Positions 57,501 to 64,000 of a stretch of DNA of 64,000 bases are shown here, piece by piece (positions within the stretch are counted from its first letter, which is position 1; the number at the start of each line of letters is the position of its first letter). A model generated the notes under the pieces. That model was not told the DNA's origin. It saw only the letters and a list, made by a program, of their open reading frames with translations, and ran no database searches. The stretch spans positions 27,728,001 to 27,792,000 of the forward strand of contig NC_092341.1 of the NCBI RefSeq assembly GCF_046630445.1, read 5' to 3'. Origin of the DNA: Rutidosis leptorrhynchoides. Taxonomy: Eukaryota > Streptophyta > Magnoliopsida > Asterales > Asteraceae. Made by a program: the position numbers and the translations under genes.

Positions 57501-60500
57501 TGATGGAAAATCGTGTGTACTTTTAAATTTTATAAACGCAACGGAACGATAAAAATAAACATATTTTTTATTTCAATAAAACATTCGGTTAAACATTCAC
57601 ACGATTAACGGTTCCCATGAAGATCCAATTACACCAATAATAATTGTCAAATAAATAATTAAATAGTGGAGTTTAGATATACCTTTATCGGGCGATGCAA
57701 GAACGATAAAATCAATTGTCCACGTATAGGTTGAAACGAGTGTCCAAAGTAGAACACCTCTACAGATATCCACAGAGCACGTCAAACAAACACCGAAGAC
57801 TGCTAGATCTGAATCACCACTATCAAAGATCCAAACACACATTATGTGACTACATCAAACATAAAACAATAAACAAAACTAAATTTTGTCCATTTTTTTT
57901 TTTTGAAAAGCAAGAAAGACTTATATTAAACAAACACGAATAGTACATGGTTGACTGGTCAACCTTAACAGCACGATACATCACGAAAGAAATAAGGAAA
58001 ATAAATTACATCGCCTTAAGCTAATTGCAAAGATTGCAACTAACAAAAGGGGTTAAAACTAAGGGTGTGAGAACCATTGTAGCCAATCCATAATATGACC
58101 CTTGCAACGTCGTGAAATCCAATCATATGAAAGAACTTGAACCTCGCTAAATAAAGATGGGACCGTCTCGAGCTTATTCTTGAACACCTTTGCATTTCTA
58201 TTCTTCCATAGAATGTAACAAACCACCCAACATACCGCTTGCCATTGATTCTTTTTATGATCCTGTGCTACACAACCGAAAGTACCATTAAAAATATCCT
58301 CAAACCCGAATATAGCCGAATTATACCCCCACCATTTAAGAACTTTAGCCCAAATGTCTTTTGCCACTTGACAAGAAAAAAGTATATGCTCCACCGTCTC
58401 AATGTCACCATCACATGTAGTCACGTGATAACACATATGAATTGTTATCACTATTGCACGAAAAACAATATAAACATTGAATCAAATTCAATTGTTTCTA
58501 CGCCTGACTTTCCAATTGCTTTATTTTAATATCGTAATCGTAATACCGAAAAGCAAAAGGAACTTATGGCCAATTTTTCGTTTTGTGTATTCTGTTTCAT
58601 GCGGCTCCACAAATAATTGAGATCTCCTAATTTTATTTTTATTTTGTCGGCTGATAACTATAGTCTACCAAAAAAACTCAATTGTTTCATAAGGAGTATA
58701 TATGACAACTCCAAACAAAAACCTATGGGCCCAAAATCGAATAGACATATTTGTGTTATTGTTTAACTTAAAAACAAAACAAGTCCAGTGTGATTTAACG
58801 GCCCGTTGAGTATTTTTATATATTCAATTAAATCATATTTAATTAAAGTATACGTTCGAACTATAAGTTATATGTCAACAATATATAATAATTGATGATT
58901 ATAAATATGTATATACGGTATATACATATAACCGAATATCTAAGTGCTCATTGTGTGTGACCCCGTAGGCTTGTATATAAATGATAGTATAGATTTGTGT
59001 TATGACGTGCACACTAAATCAACAAACTCCCACTTGTGCATGACATAACATCTAGAAAACTATACAGACATATATTTGGCGTCTAGCAACACATCAATGC
59101 CCCCGAAAATATACAAGTGTTTGTTTCAGCTAAACGAACTACCATTATTATTAATAATGATTTAATGATTGAGTGTCTATCGTCCCTTTATTACCGATAC
59201 CGAGTTGACATGAGACATGGATCTAGTCATTCTCATTTGTCAACTAATTCCGTTTCTCGATCTTAAAAGACTGAATGTGATCACCAAGTTAAAATTGATC
59301 TACAATCAATATAGCTTGGGCACGGCCGTGTAAATATCCATTCATTTTCATCAAGGGGCCCAATGGTATCATACTCTCACGTAGAGGAATAAATCCCATT
59401 TTGATTATATGCGTTTGTCATGTACTTCACATCATACCCAATGATGGCCTTTATAACTACCTTGTTCAGGACAGCGTTTAACCATATCAAAGTATAATAT
59501 GTCATACAATCGAAAACCAACATATACATCTCAAGTCTAAGGACACAAAGACTTAACCATTATGAGATTCACTATTGACGACGATCCATGTAGTGACATC
59601 TCATGATTGGGTCATTCCAATATTCATCATCAATGAATACATATGAAATTTGGCCTCAACTAGTTTACTATTCGCCATCAGTGAATAAAACCAAACATTC
59701 ATAATAATCTTAATTCATGTTATTCCCATAACATGACCGAATATGGAGATTTAGAATAATCAACAATTATTCATGGATTAAACATGCTAATATAGAACAC
59801 AGTGATATAAATGAAAACGATCATACCAACTGTATACCAATTCATTAAGATAAAACTGCTTAATGTTCCATAAATATCCAAATACCAAATTACATATGAA
59901 AAAGATTAGTAGCATAACGAAGTCCAATATTACTAGCATGATCATCATGCCTGTTGTGCATTAAGGGCTTCGTGAACAGGCCAGCCACGATATCATCTGT
60001 ATGAACCTTAGGAATATTAATTTCATTCCTCTCAACGACTTCACGAATGTAGTCAAACGTTCGAAGAATGTGTCAGATACTTTTATGTACATGTGATTCT
60101 TTCGAAAGTATATTAACACTCGAAATATCACTGTACACCTTTTATAGAAGATTAAATGTTAGGTACTACTCCGAGTTCCGAAACAAACTTCTTATCATGA
60201 CAGCTTCCTGAGCAGCTTCTCAGGCAGCAGTGTATTCTGATTTTGTTGTAGATTGTGCAATAGTGCTCTGTTTTGAGCTCTTCCAATCAACTATCTTATC
60301 CATCATGACAAAGACATAGCTTGAGTGGGATCGAGAATCATCTCGATCAGTTCGGAAACCAGTATTTAAACTCTTCTTCCAAACTACCGTAAACCAAGAA
60401 CATATCTTTAGTGATATGCAAATACTCAAGAATATTCTTAACAACAATCCAATGTTCTTAACCTAGATTTTGTTGATAATGACTCGTCAAACTCAAAAAT

Positions 60501-63500
60501 AACGAGACATCATTTTAGTACATAACATGGCATACACAATGGATCCTCTAGCCAAAGCATATGGGATACATTTCATTCGTCTTATATCATCATGTGTGAT
60601 AAGACTTTGAGACTTGCTCAAGGTTACGCCCTTTTGCACAGACAATGCTACAAGGTTGGAGTAATGCATGCTAAATCTCTGCAAGATAAGATATGTACAT
60701 TAATTTAAACCAATAAGCCATTTGAATCTATTTCTATAGATCATAATTCCAAGTATATAAGTAGCTTCTCCAAGATCCTTTAAGGAAAACATTTTCAAGC
60801 CAAGACTTAACATCTTGCAAGTTGAAATGTTATTTCCAATAAGTAGTATGTTATCAACATACAAGATCAAGAAGACTACTTTGCTCCCACTATATTTAAT
60901 GTAAACAGAGAGCTCATCTTGGTTTTGAGAAAAGCCAAACTCTTTGATATTCTCATCACACTTAAGATTCTAGCTCCTCAATGCTTGCTTTAATTCATAA
61001 ATGGATTTTAAAGGCTTTCATAATTTATTAGGATGCTTAGGATATATAAACCCTTTCGGCTTAACCATATATACATCCTCGCTTAGGTCGCCATTTAGGA
61101 AAGTGGTTTTGATATTCATTTACCATACTTCATAATTATGAAAAGTAGCTATGGCAACAAGTATCCTAATTTATAAAGCTCGCGATCAGGGGAAAAGTTT
61201 CATCATAATCATTTGCCACCAATCGAGCTTTAAAAGTGTTTACATTACCGTCCATGTTAGTCTTCTCTTTGAAGACTCATTTACACCCCACTGTATTACA
61301 ATCAGGTGGAAGATCAATCAAGTCACATACTTGATTATCTTTCATGGACTGCATCCTTACATTCATAGCATCTCGTCATTTGGCAGATTAAATCTGATAT
61401 GACCTCACAGTAGCTAGGGGTTTCATCATAATCCTATAGATGAGGTTCACCTAAATTAATCAGATAATCAAACCTCTTATGCCGATGAGGAGTTCTACCA
61501 TATCTATGAAGTTCAGGTGCAACACGTTTTGGCTCACCAACAATGTGCTCAGTTTCAACGTGGGGATAACTAGTGCTTACAGAAGGTATGTTACTTTGTC
61601 ATTCTTGAATTTCTTCAAGATATACTTTACTCCCATTAAATTCTTGTAAGAGAAGATCTCTTTAAAAGAACTCAGCTAGAAAACACGTTGTTTTCAGCTT
61701 TGTAGTAAAAGTAGTAACCCATTATCTTCTTTGGGTATATCACAAAGTGGCATTTGATACTTATGGGTTAGAATTTGTTTGAATTGTCATGTTTCACATA
61801 CGCTTCACAACCCCAGATATTCAAATTAGACAACTTGGGACTCTTCCCATGCCATAGATCATGGTGTCTTTTATACCTTCTTAGTTGGAACCATAATGAG
61901 TATGCCTGCAGCAGACTCAAATTCATATCCCAAAAAGATTGCGATAGAGTAGTCAGACTCATCATAGATCAAACCATAACAAGTAAAGTTCGGTTCCTCC
62001 ATTCAAACTCACCATTGAGTAGTGGTGTGTAAGGTGGAGTGAATTGTAAGACAATCCCACAATTCTATAGGTGGTCCAAAAACTCTTGACTCATATACTC
62101 ACTTCCTCCATCAGAGTGAAGTGATTTAATGGTCTCTCTAAGCTGATTCTTTACTTCATTTTGAAAGACTTCAAACCTTTCAAAAACTCCATGTTTATGT
62201 TTCAGCAAGTAAACATAACCATATATACTATAACCATCAGTTATTATAATGACGTAAGATTCACCATTTCTAGACATTGTTCTAAAAGGGCCACATACAT
62301 CAGTATGCATTAGTCCTAAAAGATCTATAACTCTTTCACCTAAATCGGAGAAATGGGCCTTTGTCATCCTTTCACATAAACATTACTCACATACATCAAA
62401 TGAATCAAAGTCAGTTGATTCCAAAAATCCATTAGAATGGAGTTTTGAAATGCCTTGTTTATATGACCAAGACGACAATGTCATAGAGAGGTTTTATTTA
62501 AGTCTTGCTTGAATTGTTTGGCGGTACAGGTATACACATAATTTATCAATTGAAATCACACCTTGTTTATCAATTTCAAAAATACCATCACGTGGATAGG
62601 CATTAAGATAGAAATACTATCCTTAGAAACTGAAAAACCAAAGTGCGTAAATGCAAGTTCAAAACCAGCATCTTTAAAACTATATTGCACCTAATACTTC
62701 AACCGATGGCTTCAACCGAAGCTTGATTCCCATTGCCCACTCGCAAATCCAGTGTGTCTTTCTTCAGTCTATTACTTCTTCTCATTCCCTTTATATTGTT
62801 ACAGGTGTGAAGGCCACAACCGGTTAACAAAGATCCAGGAATCACTATAAGAAGTATATAACTGTATATGAAATATACCTGAGTATGCTAGTCTTACTAG
62901 CATTGCCTTTTCTCAGCTCAGATTGGTGGATAGGACAACTTCCTTATCCAATTGTCAACCTTTCCAGAATGGAAACATTCGGCGTCTTTTGTTGGGCTTT
63001 CCTTGTTGGAAGGTGGAATAATTTTCCTGGCAAATGATTTATCATTTCCTTCCACAAAGTGTTCGGCTTATTCTTTTTTTCGCCCTTTAATCCTACTTCT
63101 CTTACTCATCGAACAACTTTCGATAAGCATTTTGCTGAGCAGCAGTAGCTGCGCAAACAAGAGGATTGGATAAGGCTTCTAATTTTGTTCAACTTCCATT
63201 TATGATTGAGAACAGTTCTTAGATTGCAGTGCCTGTCTAAGAAGTTGAGCATTGAGTGTATCCTTCTTCAACAAAGAAGGAAGTGTGTTTTGGTTTACGT
63301 TGTGATTAGTTGACATCTACAACGGATATAAGATTCAATTTAGTATTTTCGATATTGAGATTTAATAAATTAACTACCCAAGTTTTTATAATTTTAAAAA
63401 CAATTAATTTACGAAAGCCTAAGATCCACATAGAGGTTCCATAGCCACATCTGTTGATCAGCTAGCAGTTATGGAGTCTATTGGTAGGTAGCGGGTACCA

Positions 63501-64000
63501 ATTGCATTACAAGTGCAACTCTTAGATCTTTATGAGACCTAGAGATATATGTAGTTCAACAAACCACTATTATCTACTGGCATGTTTGTCTCATCCTTGC
63601 CTCGAACTCAGGTCTCACCATGAATGCGATTAAGTCGTCCAATTTGGAAACAGTGAAAATTCACGCTAGTCTCACTAGATCGAAAAATCAACCTCGTGGC
63701 TATAATTCAGCCTAGTCTCACTAGATCAGAAAAATAACGAGGAGTGTTTGCAAGCTCATTGGATGGCATGACTTAAATTTGACGGGTATTTTAAAAAAGT
63801 TTTTGTCAACGAACAATGCATGCATACAAGATTCGCTACATTATTAGTTAAAAAAAACTATTTTAACCAATTATATATGTCGATTTTGTTTGTGGGTCTA
63901 ATTTGTTATTTAATTTATAGCATATAAAAATAACAAATACACAAACGTGTATCGTTTTAAAACAATTTTAAAAGATGTCACCCATATATATTATTTGAGT
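57501..64000 (-). mobile_element. Copia2 second copy (cut by window end)
   Basis: Near-identical to 4696-11296. TSD ACTGC at 57496-57500, LTR 57501-59024 with the same LINE fragment (57893-58414), polypurine tract at 59025-59036, RNase H remnant 60220-60447, RT remnant about 60493-61142 (YVDN codons near 60850-60861), integrase remnant 61768-62367. It lacks the poly-A insertion; the empty target is 62950-62964. The 5' LTR lies beyond 64000. Confidence 0.93.

Overview
The window is intergenic, repeat-dominated plant nuclear DNA: AT-rich, packed with Ty1/Copia and Ty3/Gypsy LTR retrotransposons, non-LTR (LINE) fragments, short Helitrons and microsatellites, with one small family of F-box/LRR genes as the only recognisable host genes. 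A eudicot is clear from the element families. I suspect Asteraceae because several LTR families (the long LTR starting TGTAGTGACCC, the Athila-like LTR starting TGATAATGC, and the Helitron body) look like ones I associate with that family, but this rests on recall and not on a search.

Two architectural facts organise the window. (1) Positions 1-11296 and 52777-64000 are near-identical direct copies (about 52.7 kb apart, roughly one difference per few hundred bases where compared by eye), so the window covers a bit more than one period of a large tandem duplication, or of an assembly duplication. (2) The TE blocks are nested. An old, pol-less Gypsy element ('outer Gypsy', 5' LTR at 34095-34383, TSD AACAA) was hit by Copia1 (36755-56424), which was hit by Gypsy2 (40624-53516, TSD ATAAG), which was hit by an element now reduced to a solo LTR (45677-48996, TSD GTATT). 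The outer Gypsy was also hit by Copia2 (4696-13216 and again 57501-64000+, TSD ACTGC), whose LTR carries a LINE fragment and whose interior, in one copy only, carries a small poly-A retroinsertion with a 15-bp TSD. The outer Gypsy's 3' LTR is seen at 13287-13579, upstream of its 5' LTR, as expected across a tandem-duplication joint.

Layout: 1-740 end of a Gypsy2 LTR; 741-3619 Copia1 5' part and LTR; 3620-4690 outer Gypsy remnant; 4691-13221 Copia2; 13222-13584 end of the outer Gypsy; 13585-18530 F-box unit A (pseudogene) and a fragment of an older unit; 18540-22380 LINE 5' fragment interrupted by an Athila-like LTR; 22505-22745 fragment of unit B; 23118-28766 Copia3 (TNT1-like, TSD TCAAA); 28772-34089 F-box unit C (the only intact host gene, 29617-31206 minus) with a foldback/MITE and a short Helitron in its upstream flank; 34090-36749 outer Gypsy 5' part with a Helitron; 36755-56424 the Copia1/Gypsy2/solo-LTR nest; 56425-57495 outer Gypsy; 57496-64000 the second Copia2.

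None of the TE reading frames is intact. Many breaks are single C-to-T (or G-to-A) transitions, consistent with decay of methylated DNA. The host content is a direct tandem array of minus-strand F-box/LRR genes, one intact, one frameshifted, and at least two reduced to flank fragments. No RNA gene, CRISPR array or known defence or biosynthetic system was found.
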